Shown here piece after piece: positions 7,371 through 16,592 of a DNA stretch of 64,000 nucleotides (within the stretch, counting starts at the first letter, position 1; each line of letters opens with the position of its first letter). The stretch lies in contig NZ_CP051154.1 of assembly GCF_012317045.1 (NCBI RefSeq), positions 2,728,001 through 2,792,000 on the forward strand. The letters run 5' to 3'. The DNA is from Leifsonia sp. PS1209 (lineage in GTDB: Bacteria; Actinomycetota; Actinomycetes; Actinomycetales; Microbacteriaceae). The notes under the pieces were generated by a model. That model had not been told where the DNA came from and made no database searches. It saw nothing but the letters and a program-made list of their open reading frames with translations. The translations under genes were made by a program, and so were the position numbers.

Positions 7371-10300
7371 CTACCCTCCGTGCGCGCCCACGCGCGCCGC
7401 GCGGTAGACGGCTTCGGTGCGGGATGAGGCTCCCACCTTTCTGAGGATGCTGGAGACGTGGACGCTCGCCGTCTTGGCGCTGATGTAGAGGCGTTCGCCG
7501 ATCTGCTTGTTGCTGAGGCCCTGTTCGATGAGGGCGAGCACCTGGACTTCGCGGTCCGTCAGCACCGGTTCGGCACCGCGCGCCGTGACGTGCCGGGCGG
7601 GGGCGGCCGAGGCGATGAGCTGGTCGGCCGCGTCGACCAGCAGGCCGAAGCCGAGGTCGGCGGCGAGCTGACGTGCCTCGGCGGCGGACTGCTCCGTGGC
7701 GGCGCGGTCCCCAGAGATGGCATGCGCCTGGGCCCGGCGGAGGAGCGCGTACGGACGAAGGTGCGCGGGAGCGCCGTCGGCCAGTGCGGCCGCGGCGGCG
7801 CGGTCCCAGGCCTCGACGTGCTCGACGGACGGGACGCTGCGCACGGCGGCCAGCTCGGCCTCGACGAGCGGCGCCCACACGGGGTGGGTGGGCCAGGACG
7901 CAAGGTCGGCGAGGACGGAGAGCAGCGCGTGCGCCGCGTGCTCGGTGGGCAGGTCTGAGGTGGCGACATCTGTGCCGACCACCCCACCTGCCGCGTCAGC
8001 GACCGGTGCAGCGCTCACGACCGTCGCGCCGCTCGCCGCCAGCTCGGAGAGCGCGCGGGCGGCGACCGCGAGCAGCGGCAGGTCGTAGGCCGGGATCGAG
8101 CGGCGCACGTCGGAGATGATGACGCTCGCGTCGCGCCAGGCGGTCGTCGCGTCGCCGCGCGCGATGGCGATCTCGGCGGCGACCCTGGCGAAGCCGAGGC
8201 GGGACTGCATCTCGATCTCGGCCTGGACGAGCATCCCTTTTCGCCAGCGGCGCAGGAGGTCTTCCGCCCGCTGGGTGTCGCCGCGCCAGAGGGTGAGCCA
8301 CAGCTTCATGCGCTGCAAGTGCACCCGGAACCCGGGAGGGGGATCGAGTTCGAGGGCGGGGTCGAGCATGTTCTCGGCGAGGTCGAGTTTGCCGAGGGCG
8401 AGGAGGGGCTCGACCGTGTTGGAGGCGAGCATGACGCCGGACGTGCGCTCGACGCCGCGCAGCTTCGCCTGGGCGACCCCCGCCTGGGCGATGCGGACGG
8501 CCTCGTCGAAGCGGCCGAGCAAGTTCATCACGTCGGAGGCGTTCACCGCGTTGCGGAGGAGCGGGCCGCTCTCGCCGTCCGCGAGGACGCGGGCCGCGTC
8601 GAGGTCGGCGAGCCCGTCGTCGATGGAGCCGTGATTGACCAGCACCGTGCCCCGGATGGTGTGCGCCACCGAACGCCGGGCGCTGGCGTCGTCCGCCGCC
8701 TCCGCGATCGACAGCGTGGACGTCTGGATGGCCTCGTCGTAGCGCGCCTCGAGCATCAGCCGCCCGGCGACCTCGGCGAGGAGCTGGGCGCGCAGACCGT
8801 CGCCCGGGTCGTGCGGGGCGATGGCGAGCGCCTCCTGCAGCAGCTCGACCGATCCCGGCCTGCTGAGGTTGGCGAGGTATTGCGCCTTGTCGCGCAGCAG
8901 CCGGGCGTGCCGGTCGGGACTGAGTCCGTCGGTGTCGGAGAGCGCGACGTTCACCAGTGCGAGCGCGCGCTCGCTGTCGCCGGCGTTGCGGAGCGCGGAC
9001 GCCGTGCGCGACAGCAGTTCGGTGCGGCTGCGCCCGGCGAGCGCCTCGGCGTCGTCGACGCGATCCCACAGTTCGAGCGCCCTGTCGCCCGCGGCGGCCG
9101 CCGCCCGGTATGCGTAGGAGAGGCGCGACTCCTCCATCGCCTCCAGCGTGGCGATGAAGGCCCTGCGCAGGTCGTGCGCCGCCATCCAGTGGTAGGAGAT
9201 CTGGCTGGCGGAGCCGCCCGCCTCCTCGATGGCGAGCGCGTAGCGCGTGTGGAAGCGCGTGCGCTCCCCCGGCAGCAGGTCGGCGTGGATCGCCTCGCGG
9301 ACGAGCGCGTGCCGGAACGAGTACTCGGTGGTGTCGGCGGCGAGGACGTGGGCGACGACCGCCTCGCGCGCCGCAGCGTCCAACTGGTCGGCCGTGCCGT
9401 CGAACACGGCGGCGAGCAGGTCGTGCTCGACGCAGACGCCCGCCGCCGACAGCAGCCGGAGCAGCCCCTGCGCCGGTTCGCTGAGCCGTTCGTAGCGTGC
9501 GAGCAGCAGGTCGCGCAGCGTCTCAGGGAGGTCTTCTCCTGTGCCGAGGTGCTCGATGCCGATCAGCTCCTCGACGAAGAACGGCACGCCCTCGCTGAGC
9601 TGGTAGACGCGGTCGATGGTGGCGGAGTCTGCCGGGCAGCCGAGGATCTGCTCCGCCTGGGCCGTCACCTGCGCGCGGCTCAGTCGCGCCAGCTCCCAGC
9701 GTGTCGCCCGCCGAGTGCGGTCGAGCTCGGGCAGATAGGAGCGCAGCGGGTGGCCGCGCAGCACCTCGTCGCTGCGGTAGGTGAGCAGCAGCAGGAATCG
9801 CCCGCGCTCCATCATGCGGATGACGAACCGGACCAGTTCCAGCGTGGCGGTGTCTGCCCAGTGGATGTCTTCGATCGCGACGACGAGTGGATGCGCGGCC
9901 GAGACGTTCTCGAACAGCACGGTGACGAGCTCGTACAGCCGCTCCGCCCCGGTGCGCGCGGGCACGGAGTCGGCGGAGGCGAGCTCAGGCAGGAGGACGG
10001 AGAGCACGCCGGACCCCGGACCAGCCGCCGAGAGGACCGCGTCCAGCCCGATGGCGTCGACCAGCTGACGGAGGATGGCGGTGAACGGGGCGTACGGGGC
10101 GCCGTCGCTGCCGAGATCCACGCTGCGGCCGGCCAGGACGGTGGCCCCGGATGCGGCCTCCGACAGGAACTCGGAGACCAGCCGGGACTTGCCGATCCCC
10201 GCCTCGCCGCCGATGACGACCGCTCGCGGCTGGCCGTCGGCGACCGCGGCGAGCTCGTCGCGCAGCGCTTCGAGATCGGGCTCCCGCCCGATCAAGGAAG

Positions 10301-10424
10301 CGCTCGACGCCGGTGATCGCATGAATTGATCATGCCATCGACCACCGACACTCGGAGCGGGTGAGTCCTGGTCGATGGGGCGGTCGATCCGGGTCGGGGT
10401 GAGTGAGTCTCTCGCGGGGCTCAC
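7371..10424 (-). CDS. large ATP-binding LuxR-type transcriptional regulator (LAL/MalT-like)
   Basis: 1017 residues. An AAA/STAND NTPase module near residues 45-300 has Walker A (GGEAGIGKSRL, about 73-82) and Walker B (LVVAIEDIHWAD). A long helical TPR-like middle follows. The C-terminus carries a LuxR HTH (LTDREVQVLALIEQGLSNKQ, then KTASVHVSSILRKVG). Such regulators are signal-gated activators; the ligand is unknown. The GTG at 10424 overlaps the stop of the upstream 120-residue protein (GTGA), so translation is probably coupled. An ATG at 10322, just before the conserved LIGREPDLEALR, is an alternative start. Confidence 0.92.
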   Translation of the reverse strand: MSPARDSLTPTRIDRPIDQDSPAPSVGGRWHDQFMRSPASSASLIGREPDLEALRDELAAVADGQPRAVVIGGEAGIGKSRLVSEFLSEAASGATVLAGRSVDLGSDGAPYAPFTAILRQLVDAIGLDAVLSAAGPGSGVLSVLLPELASADSVPARTGAERLYELVTVLFENVSAAHPLVVAIEDIHWADTATLELVRFVIRMMERGRFLLLLTYRSDEVLRGHPLRSYLPELDRTRRATRWELARLSRAQVTAQAEQILGCPADSATIDRVYQLSEGVPFFVEELIGIEHLGTGEDLPETLRDLLLARYERLSEPAQGLLRLLSAAGVCVEHDLLAAVFDGTADQLDAAAREAVVAHVLAADTTEYSFRHALVREAIHADLLPGERTRFHTRYALAIEEAGGSASQISYHWMAAHDLRRAFIATLEAMEESRLSYAYRAAAAAGDRALELWDRVDDAEALAGRSRTELLSRTASALRNAGDSERALALVNVALSDTDGLSPDRHARLLRDKAQYLANLSRPGSVELLQEALAIAPHDPGDGLRAQLLAEVAGRLMLEARYDEAIQTSTLSIAEAADDASARRSVAHTIRGTVLVNHGSIDDGLADLDAARVLADGESGPLLRNAVNASDVMNLLGRFDEAVRIAQAGVAQAKLRGVERTSGVMLASNTVEPLLALGKLDLAENMLDPALELDPPPGFRVHLQRMKLWLTLWRGDTQRAEDLLRRWRKGMLVQAEIEMQSRLGFARVAAEIAIARGDATTAWRDASVIISDVRRSIPAYDLPLLAVAARALSELAASGATVVSAAPVADAAGGVVGTDVATSDLPTEHAAHALLSVLADLASWPTHPVWAPLVEAELAAVRSVPSVEHVEAWDRAAAAALADGAPAHLRPYALLRRAQAHAISGDRAATEQSAAEARQLAADLGFGLLVDAADQLIASAAPARHVTARGAEPVLTDREVQVLALIEQGLSNKQIGERLYISAKTASVHVSSILRKVGASSRTEAVYRAARVGAHGG

Positions 10425-10783
10425 CGACCGGCGTGCTGCAGTTCGCGCTGGGTCGCACGCTCCGCCGGAACGGCCGCGCTCGGCGCGCCCGGATCCGCCG
10501 GAACCGCTGCGGACGGAGCGTCCGGTAGCGCCGCGCTCGGCCCCTCCGGAGCCGCCGGCGCCTCCCGAACCGAAGCACCGGCCGATGCCGCCTGCGCCGA
10601 CGCATCTCGTCGCTGCGCCCGCTGCGCCCGCTGCGCCCGCGCTGCGCGCCGCCGCGCCAGCCAGCCGCCGGTCGGCTCCTGCGCGTCGTCGGCGCGGATG
10701 ACGCGCAGCAGTTCGAGTTCCCTGGTGGTGGCGGCCGTCTCCGACGCCCGCACCCTGTCGGCCACATATTCTTCTAGCAGCAT
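10421..10783 (-). CDS. Ala/Pro-rich small protein coupled to the LuxR-type regulator
   Basis: 120 residues from an ATG at 10783 behind AGGGGAAGACGA. The first 45 residues are a charged helix (LLEEYVADRVRASETAATTRELELLRVI). Next comes an Arg/Ala/Gln block with repeats of AQRAQR, then an Ala/Pro stretch repeating APSAAVP. It is likely disordered. Its stop TGA overlaps the GTG of the regulator, so the two are made together. I do not recognise a family. The gene could be a regulatory leader or partner of the regulator, or simply an upstream ORF used for coupling. Confidence 0.6.
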   Translation of the reverse strand: MLLEEYVADRVRASETAATTRELELLRVIRADDAQEPTGGWLARRRAARAQRAQRAQRRDASAQAASAGASVREAPAAPEGPSAALPDAPSAAVPADPGAPSAAVPAERATQRELQHAGR

Positions 10784-10859
10784 TTCGTCTTCCCCTGGTT
10801 GCTGTCGCTGTCTTTTCTGAGTGGTTCGACTCTCGTCTCTAAGGCAGGGGCCGGACATC

Positions 10860-10871
10860 GGGCAGATGCCC
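10860..10871. promoter_or_regulatory. palindrome GGGCA-GA-TGCCC in a divergent promoter region
   Basis: A 12-base inverted repeat lies about midway between the regulator operon (start 10783, minus) and the FMN reductase gene (start 10928, plus). It could be an operator shared by both, but it is short and I have no second copy to support it. Confidence 0.25.
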
Positions 10872-10927
10872 TATTTCGGTTCGGGATGGTTCTCGACACG
10901 GCTCCTGGCGGGGTGGATGCTGGGGTC

Positions 10928-11521
10928 ATGGCAACCATCAACGAGCTCACGCCGCCGTATCGGGTCGGTTACTTCGTCGGCAGTCTCTCCGCGCATTCGA
11001 TCAACAGGATGCTCGCGAACGCTCTTGTCTCCCTCGCCCCGAAGGATCTGGTGATGACCGAGATCCACATCGGCGAACTTCCGCTCTACAACAGGGATTT
11101 CGACGGCGATTTCCCGCAGGTGGCGCTCGACTTCAAGGCGAGCATCGCCGCCCAGGATGCGCTGCTGTTCGTCACGCCCGAGTACAACAGGTCCATCCCT
11201 GGCGCGCTCAAGAACGCGATCGACTGGGCGAGCCGGCCGCACGGGGAGAACGTGATCGCGCGGAAGGCGACGGCCGTGATCGGTGCCTCCCCCGGCGCGA
11301 TCGGGACCGCGGTCGCCCAGCAGCAGTTGCGTAGCGTCCTCGGGTTCCTGCAGGCGCCGCAGATGAACGCGCCGGAGGCGTACATCCAGATGCGTCCGGG
11401 GCTGATCACCGAAGACGGCTCCGTCACCGACCCGGGAACCGAGGCATTCCTGAAGAGCTACCTCGACGCGTTCTTCGAGTTCATCGAGCGCGTGCTCACC
11501 GTGGTGCCGAAGGCGCGCTGA
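10928..11521 (+). CDS. NADPH-dependent FMN/quinone reductase family protein
   Basis: 197 residues with the flavodoxin-like fold of the NADPH-dependent FMN reductase family: VGYFVGSLSAHSINRML (phosphate loop), FVTPEYNRSIPGALKNAIDWASRP (the family's PEYN signature) and AVIGASPGAIGT. It would reduce FMN or quinones with NAD(P)H. The start ATG at 10928 follows GATGCT by six bases, probably leaderless; an earlier in-frame ATG gives an implausible N-terminus. The last 26 bases overlap the end of the converging MFS gene. Confidence 0.9.
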   Translation: MATINELTPPYRVGYFVGSLSAHSINRMLANALVSLAPKDLVMTEIHIGELPLYNRDFDGDFPQVALDFKASIAAQDALLFVTPEYNRSIPGALKNAIDWASRPHGENVIARKATAVIGASPGAIGTAVAQQQLRSVLGFLQAPQMNAPEAYIQMRPGLITEDGSVTDPGTEAFLKSYLDAFFEFIERVLTVVPKAR

Positions 11522-12920
11522 CCCTCCGCCGCGGCGGACGGATGTTGTCTCCCGCCGCAGGCGACAGCCGCACGGCCTCGACGACCGATCCGAGCGCGAG
11601 GACCGCGATCAGCACGAAGGCGATCCGGTATGCGCCCGCTGGCTCCTGCAGGCCGGTCCACGCGGCCAGCGGCTCCCCGAAGCGCAGCGCCACAGCGCCG
11701 ACGGCGACCCCGAGCCCGGCGGCGATCTGCTGAACGGTCGACGCCAGCGTGTTCGCCGCCGTCATCTCCTCCGCAGGCACGTCTGCGAACGCGATGGTGT
11801 TGTATGCGGTGAATCCGGTGGAACGGGTCATGCCGCTGAACACGAGCAGCACGACGACGAACGCGATCGGCGTCAGCGGCGCGATGAACGCCGCGAGGAC
11901 CATGCTCAGCACCGCGCCGGCCGTCGAAGCGATGAGCACCCGCCGGAACCCCCAGCGGACGAGCAGCGGCGTGGTGGCCGGTTTGATGACCAGGTTGCCG
12001 ACGAACAGCGTCAGCACGATCGCACCCGCCTGCACGGGCGACCAGCCGAGCGCGTCCTGGAAGAACAGCGGCAAGAGGAACGGCACGGCCGAGATGGTCA
12101 GCCGGAACAGCGATCCTCCCGCGTGCGTGACCCGGAACGTCTCGATCCGGAACGCCCGCAGGTCGAGCAGTGGATGCGCCGCCCGCAGCAGATGCAGGAT
12201 CGCCCACCCCGTCAGCACCGCCCCGGCAACGCCCGCGGCGATCGTCGCAGCGGCGGGCGCGGCAGGATCGGAGAGCAGCGCGCCGAACACGACCACCCCG
12301 CCGACGCCGGTGAAGGTGAGCGCGAACCCCAGCCAGTCGAGCGGCACCCGCTGCCGGTCGAGCTCGCGCGGCGTCAGCCGGAGCGCTGCCACGAAGGCGA
12401 CGGCGCCGAGCGGGACGTTGAGCAGGAAGATCCAGTGCCAGCTGGCGTACGTGACGAGCACGCCGCCGACCAGCGGCGCGACGATCGGGGCGGCGAGCGC
12501 CGGCCAGGTCAGCCACGCGATGGCCCGCACCAGGTCTTTCTTCTCCGTCACCCGCAGGACGGCGAGGCGTCCGACCGGCACCATCATCGCGCCGCCCGCG
12601 CCCTGCAGCACCCGCATCGCGGTGAGCTGCACCAGGTCGGTGCTCGCCGCGCACAGCACGGACGCGACGGTGAACACGGCGATGGCCCCGGTGAAGACGG
12701 CGCGCGCCCCCAACCGCTGCGTCAGCCATCCCGAGATCGGGATGAGCACGGCGAGCGTCACGAGGTATGCGGTGATCGCGACGCCGACGGTCGCCGAGTC
12801 GATGCCGTACGCGCGGCCGATGGTGGGGGCGGCGGTCGCCAGGATCGTGCCGTCGAGGTTCTCCATGAAGAACGTTCCGGCCACGAGCAGGGTGAGCGCC
12901 AGCTGGCGGCGGTCGTTCAT
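11496..12920 (-). CDS. MFS multidrug exporter, DHA2 (EmrB/QacA) type
   Basis: 474 residues with about 14 hydrophobic segments, as in DHA2 drug:H+ antiporters. The first segment has FFMENLDGTILATAAPTIGRAYG, and the motif-A-like loop reads GWLTQRLGARAVF. Motif C-like GGVLVTYASWHWIFLLNVP is typical for EmrB relatives. It lies 49 bases downstream of an aldo/keto reductase on the same strand, so the two may be co-transcribed. The substrate is not predictable. The 3' end overlaps the FMN reductase gene tail to tail. Confidence 0.93.
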   Translation of the reverse strand: MNDRRQLALTLLVAGTFFMENLDGTILATAAPTIGRAYGIDSATVGVAITAYLVTLAVLIPISGWLTQRLGARAVFTGAIAVFTVASVLCAASTDLVQLTAMRVLQGAGGAMMVPVGRLAVLRVTEKKDLVRAIAWLTWPALAAPIVAPLVGGVLVTYASWHWIFLLNVPLGAVAFVAALRLTPRELDRQRVPLDWLGFALTFTGVGGVVVFGALLSDPAAPAAATIAAGVAGAVLTGWAILHLLRAAHPLLDLRAFRIETFRVTHAGGSLFRLTISAVPFLLPLFFQDALGWSPVQAGAIVLTLFVGNLVIKPATTPLLVRWGFRRVLIASTAGAVLSMVLAAFIAPLTPIAFVVVLLVFSGMTRSTGFTAYNTIAFADVPAEEMTAANTLASTVQQIAAGLGVAVGAVALRFGEPLAAWTGLQEPAGAYRIAFVLIAVLALGSVVEAVRLSPAAGDNIRPPRRRVSAPSAPR

Positions 12921-12969
12921 GGTGCGGTGCGTCGAGCAGGATCCTCCGCGCGCCGCGGGCGGGCTGGGG

Positions 12970-14001
12970 TCACCGGCCGCCCTCGTGCTTGCGGTGGCGC
13001 TGGGCGATGGCGGGGGCGCCGTACGGGTAGTCGTCGGTGCGGGGAGCGCTCGCATCGGTGAGGGTGGACCGCTGCTCGTCGGTGAGGGTGAGGTCGGCGG
13101 CGGCGAGGTTGTCGGTGAGCTGGTCGACCGTGCGCGCTCCGAGGATGACCGAGGTGACGGCCGGGCGGTCGGCGAGCCAGGCCAGCGCGACCTGCGACGA
13201 GGATGCGCCGGTCTCCGCTGCAACGGCCGCGACGGCGTCGATGACCTGCCAGGTGCGGTCGTCGGCGTTCCGCTTGTCCCACGCCTCCATGCCGCGCTTG
13301 GGGTCTTCGCCGAGGCGGGTGGCTCCGGTGGGGGTCTGGTCGCGCGTGTACTTGCCGCTCAGCCAGCCGCCGGCGAGCGGCGACCACGGCAGGAGGCCGA
13401 TGCGTGCATCCAGAGCTGCAGGGACGACCTCGTGCTCGATGCCGCGCACCAGCAGGTTGTACTGGGGCTGCAGGGTGACCGGCGCCGCCCAGCCGTTGGC
13501 GCGCGCGAGCTGCGCGGCCTTGGTCAGCTGCCAGCCGAGGTAGTTGGAGAAGCCGTAGTAGGAGATCTTGCCGTCGCGCACCGCCTGGTCGAGGAAGCCG
13601 AGGGTCTCTTCGAGCGGGGTGAGAGCATCCCAGGCGTGCATCTGGTAAAGGTCGATGTGGTCGACGCCGAGGCGGGACAGGGACGCGTCGAGCGCCGCCC
13701 GGAGGTGGGTGCGGGACAGGCCGACGTCGTTCGGGCCCTCTCCCATCGGGAAGCGGCCCTTGGTGGCGATGACCACCTCTCCGCGCCGGCCGGGGTTCTG
13801 CGCCAGCCAGCGTCCGATGATGGTCTCCGAGGTGCCCGCACTGTAGACGTCGGCCGTGTCGATGAAGTTGCCGCCGCCCTCCAGATAGGTGTCGATGAGG
13901 AGGTGCGAGGTCTGCTCGTCGGCCTCCGCCCCGAAGGTCATGGTGCCGAGTGCGTATTCCGACACGATCGTGCCGCTGTTTCCGAGAGTGCGAAGTTCCA
14001 T
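12970..14001 (-). CDS. aldo/keto reductase (AKR) family oxidoreductase
   Basis: 343 residues, a complete TIM-barrel AKR. The catalytic tetrad is visible as Asp and Tyr in NFIDTADVYSAG, Lys in VIATKGRF and His in LYQMHAWD. The C-terminal NADPH-binding part has VTSVILGARTVDQL. It reduces aldehydes or ketones with NADPH; substrate unknown. The ATG at 14001 follows TAGCGT by six bases on the minus strand (leaderless). The MFS exporter gene follows. Confidence 0.94.
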   Translation of the reverse strand: MELRTLGNSGTIVSEYALGTMTFGAEADEQTSHLLIDTYLEGGGNFIDTADVYSAGTSETIIGRWLAQNPGRRGEVVIATKGRFPMGEGPNDVGLSRTHLRAALDASLSRLGVDHIDLYQMHAWDALTPLEETLGFLDQAVRDGKISYYGFSNYLGWQLTKAAQLARANGWAAPVTLQPQYNLLVRGIEHEVVPAALDARIGLLPWSPLAGGWLSGKYTRDQTPTGATRLGEDPKRGMEAWDKRNADDRTWQVIDAVAAVAAETGASSSQVALAWLADRPAVTSVILGARTVDQLTDNLAAADLTLTDEQRSTLTDASAPRTDDYPYGAPAIAQRHRKHEGGR

Positions 14002-14116
14002 GCTCCGACGCTATTCCTGTGCCGGACGATTGCGAACCGTTTGCCGTCGAATGGTGGAAAAGTGGCCGGGAGCGTGGGCTGTGGAGGGATCGCCGCCGCC
14101 GTGCCACGCTGGAGCC

Positions 14117-14629
14117 ATGCCCGACGCGCCGCTCCGCCTCCTGCTGGTCTCCGACACCCACGTCCCCGCGCGTGCCAAGGCGCTCCCGCCCCAGCTGCTC
14201 GCGGCGATCGACGACGCGGACGTCGTCGTGCACGCCGGGGACTGGGTGGATGCGGCGACCCTCGACCTCCTGGAGGCGCGCTCGCGGCGACTGATCGCCG
14301 TCCACGGCAACAACGACCACGGGGTGCTCCGGGAGCGTCTTCCCGAGATCGCGACGGCGGAACTCGGCGGGCTGCGGTTCGCGGTGGTCCACGAGACCGG
14401 ACAGGCGACAGGGCGCGAGCTGCGCTGCGAGCAGGCCTTCCCCGACACGGATGTGCTGGTGTTCGGGCACAGCCACATCCCGTGGGACACGACGGCGCCG
14501 AACGGTCTGCGGCTGCTCAACCCGGGATCCCCGACCGACCGCAGGCGGCAGCCGGTGGGCACGTATCTGACCGCGACGGTCGCGGACGGGGTGCTCGGCG
14601 AGGTGCGCCTGGTGCCGGTCGAGCGCTGA
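14117..14629 (+). CDS. YfcE/MJ0936-type metallophosphoesterase
   Basis: 170 residues. The metal-binding motifs are in order: SDTHV (D, H), HAGDW (GD), HGNNDHG (GNND), VVHETG (H) and GHSHIPW (GHxH). This set defines the calcineurin-like phosphodiesterase family of YfcE. It would hydrolyse phosphodiesters; the natural substrate is not known. The start ATG follows CACGCT by six bases (probable leaderless mRNA). Its stop codon directly abuts that of the converging methyltransferase gene. Confidence 0.93.
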   Translation: MPDAPLRLLLVSDTHVPARAKALPPQLLAAIDDADVVVHAGDWVDAATLDLLEARSRRLIAVHGNNDHGVLRERLPEIATAELGGLRFAVVHETGQATGRELRCEQAFPDTDVLVFGHSHIPWDTTAPNGLRLLNPGSPTDRRRQPVGTYLTATVADGVLGEVRLVPVER

Positions 14630-16201
14630 TCACTCCACCGGAACCAGGAACCCGTCCACCACGAGCGCACGCACCGCGGGCACCAGCTCCGCGAACAGAG
14701 CACTCTCGTCCACCTCGAGCAGCTGCGCGAGGGCCGCGACGATCGCCGCGACGCTGAGCTCGCCGTCGCACGCTCCGACGAGGGCGATCAGGCCGGTGTC
14801 CCCCTGCACGGTCCTGCCGAACCCGCCGCCCTGGCGCAGGAGCATCGCGGTGGGGGCGTCGTCGCCCGGCCAGAAGTGCCGTTCCTCCGTCACGTCGCCG
14901 GCGACCGCGTAGCAATGCGAGGCGAACGCCGCGTCGTCGAGGGCGGCCTGCCAGTCGTGGGCCGCCAGGCTGTCGCCGAGATGCACGCCGAGCCCCGCCT
15001 CGTTGGAGCCGAGCGCCCCGTGCCTGCGCTCGAGCCTCCTCAGCGTCGGCTCTCCCGTGATCGGACGGCGCAGCAGCACGTAGCCGAAGCCGACCGAGCG
15101 CACGTCCCTGCGCTCGAAGTCGTCCAGCCAGGCGGACATCAGCCGGTCGAAGGCGTCGGTGCCCTGCCGCGTGCCGCCGTCACGGATCCAGGTCTCCGCG
15201 TAGCGGGCGGCGTCCTCCACGTCGCGCTCGACCACCCACGCGTCGACGGGAACAGTGGATGCGTCGAGCCACCCATCGACCCTGGCGAACCCGTCCCCCG
15301 CGCCCTCGCCCGCGCCATCGCCCTCGCCAGCGCCGTCCCCGCGGTACTCCCAGTTCGCCAGCAGCTGCGCCACCCCGCCGGGTGCCAGATACTCCCCCGC
15401 CGTGCTGATCACCGCCTGCACCAGCGCGTCGCCCACCATCCCGCCGTCGCGGTATTCGTACTCCGGCACCCCGTCGGCGCGCGGCGTGATCACGAACGGC
15501 GGGTTCGACACGATGTGGTCGAAGGTCTCCCCCTCCACCGGCTCGAACAGGCTGCCGAGCCGGAACTCGACGCCCTCGATCCCGTTCAGCTCGACGTTCA
15601 GGGCGGCGAGGTCGATGGCGCGCTGCGAGATGTCGGTGGCGACCACGTGGTTGGCGTGGCGGGAGGCGTGCATGGCCTGGATGCCGCATCCAGTGCCGAG
15701 GTCGAGCACCCGGTCGACTGGGTTCTGCAGCATCAGCCCGCTGAGGGTCGTGGATGCTCCGCCGACGCCGAGCACGTGGTCGACGGGGAGCGCGTGGCCG
15801 AGGGAGAGCTCGCCGAGGTCGGAGACGATCCACCAGTCTGCCGGGCCGTGCGCATCCACGAAGCTGTACGGCCGCAGGTCGACGGCAGCGAAGAACCGGT
15901 CGCCTCCCGTCGAGGAGATCAGCCCGAGCGCGACGGCGCCGTCGACGCCCAGCGCGGGGAACGCCTCCGCCAAGTCGTTGCCGGTGGCCGGACGGCCGAG
16001 CAGGAACACCGCGGCGAGCGTCGCCAGCGGGGTCGGGCCCGATGCGCCGGTGCGGGCATCCAGTGCCCGCAGAGCCGGGATGCGCTGCCCGCGGTGCAGC
16101 GCGTCGGCGGCCTCTGCACCCCACAGCGCCGTGACGCGCGCCACGGTGAAGTCGGCGGCGGCGAGGTCGGAGCGGAGGGCGGCGATGGGGGATGCGGTCA
16201 C
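14630..16201 (-). CDS. class I SAM-dependent methyltransferase with N- and C-terminal extra domains
   Basis: 523 residues from GTG at 16201 (ATG at 16219 is an alternative). The methyltransferase core lies near residues 140-330, with motif I VLDLGTGCGIQAM, motif II VVATDIS and the catalytic NPPF motif (HIVSNPPFVITPR). NPPF/Y enzymes methylate amide or amino nitrogens in proteins, RNA or DNA. The N-terminal segment resembles the DUF7059-like winged domain found in actinobacterial relatives, and a low-complexity insert (GDGAGEGDGAGEGAG) sits mid-protein. The target is unknown. Confidence 0.88.
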   Translation of the reverse strand: MTASPIAALRSDLAAADFTVARVTALWGAEAADALHRGQRIPALRALDARTGASGPTPLATLAAVFLLGRPATGNDLAEAFPALGVDGAVALGLISSTGGDRFFAAVDLRPYSFVDAHGPADWWIVSDLGELSLGHALPVDHVLGVGGASTTLSGLMLQNPVDRVLDLGTGCGIQAMHASRHANHVVATDISQRAIDLAALNVELNGIEGVEFRLGSLFEPVEGETFDHIVSNPPFVITPRADGVPEYEYRDGGMVGDALVQAVISTAGEYLAPGGVAQLLANWEYRGDGAGEGDGAGEGAGDGFARVDGWLDASTVPVDAWVVERDVEDAARYAETWIRDGGTRQGTDAFDRLMSAWLDDFERRDVRSVGFGYVLLRRPITGEPTLRRLERRHGALGSNEAGLGVHLGDSLAAHDWQAALDDAAFASHCYAVAGDVTEERHFWPGDDAPTAMLLRQGGGFGRTVQGDTGLIALVGACDGELSVAAIVAALAQLLEVDESALFAELVPAVRALVVDGFLVPVE

Positions 16202-16267
16202 CGGACTATTCAAACGCATCCGGTGCCGGCGGTCCCACGCGGGCGGGCTGCGGAGCAGAATGGGCAC

Positions 16268-16543
16268 ATGGTCCGCAAGAGAGCGATCGTGACAGGTTCC
16301 GTGCAGGGTGTCGGCTTCCGGTGGAGCGCCAGGGAGACCGCGCACCGGCTGGGCGTCACCGGGTTCGCCCGCAACCGGGCGGACGGCAGCGTCGAGGTGG
16401 AGGTCGAGGGCGACCAGGAGCCGGTCGACAGGATGCTCGACTGGCTCCGCACGGGCCCGCCGGGCTCGGAGGTGGCGGACGTGGCGGTCAGCGACGCAGC
16501 ACCGGCCGGGGACGACGCGTTCCGTATCCGGGAGACCAGGTAG
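16268..16543 (+). CDS. acyP: acylphosphatase
   Basis: 91 residues, the whole domain. The active-site Arg is in GSVQGVGFRWSARE and the catalytic Asn in GFARNRADGSVEVEVEG. It hydrolyses acyl phosphates such as carbamoyl or acetyl phosphate. The ATG follows CAGAAT by six bases, probably leaderless. It is divergent from the methyltransferase and followed 50 bases later by the PabC-like gene. Confidence 0.95.
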   Translation: MVRKRAIVTGSVQGVGFRWSARETAHRLGVTGFARNRADGSVEVEVEGDQEPVDRMLDWLRTGPPGSEVADVAVSDAAPAGDDAFRIRETR

Positions 16544-16592
16544 GGCAACAGCGCACCTAGGGACACAGCCGAGGGAGGGTCACAATAGGACC

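Noticed and set aside
8319..10316. 665-codon open frame opposite the LuxR-type regulator
   Set aside because: Mirror frame of a well supported gene; composition typical of antisense GC-rich frames.
10784..10927. N-terminal extension of the FMN reductase from the in-frame ATG at 10799
   Set aside because: The extra residues are unlike the family, and the ATG at 10928 with its upstream box gives the standard start.
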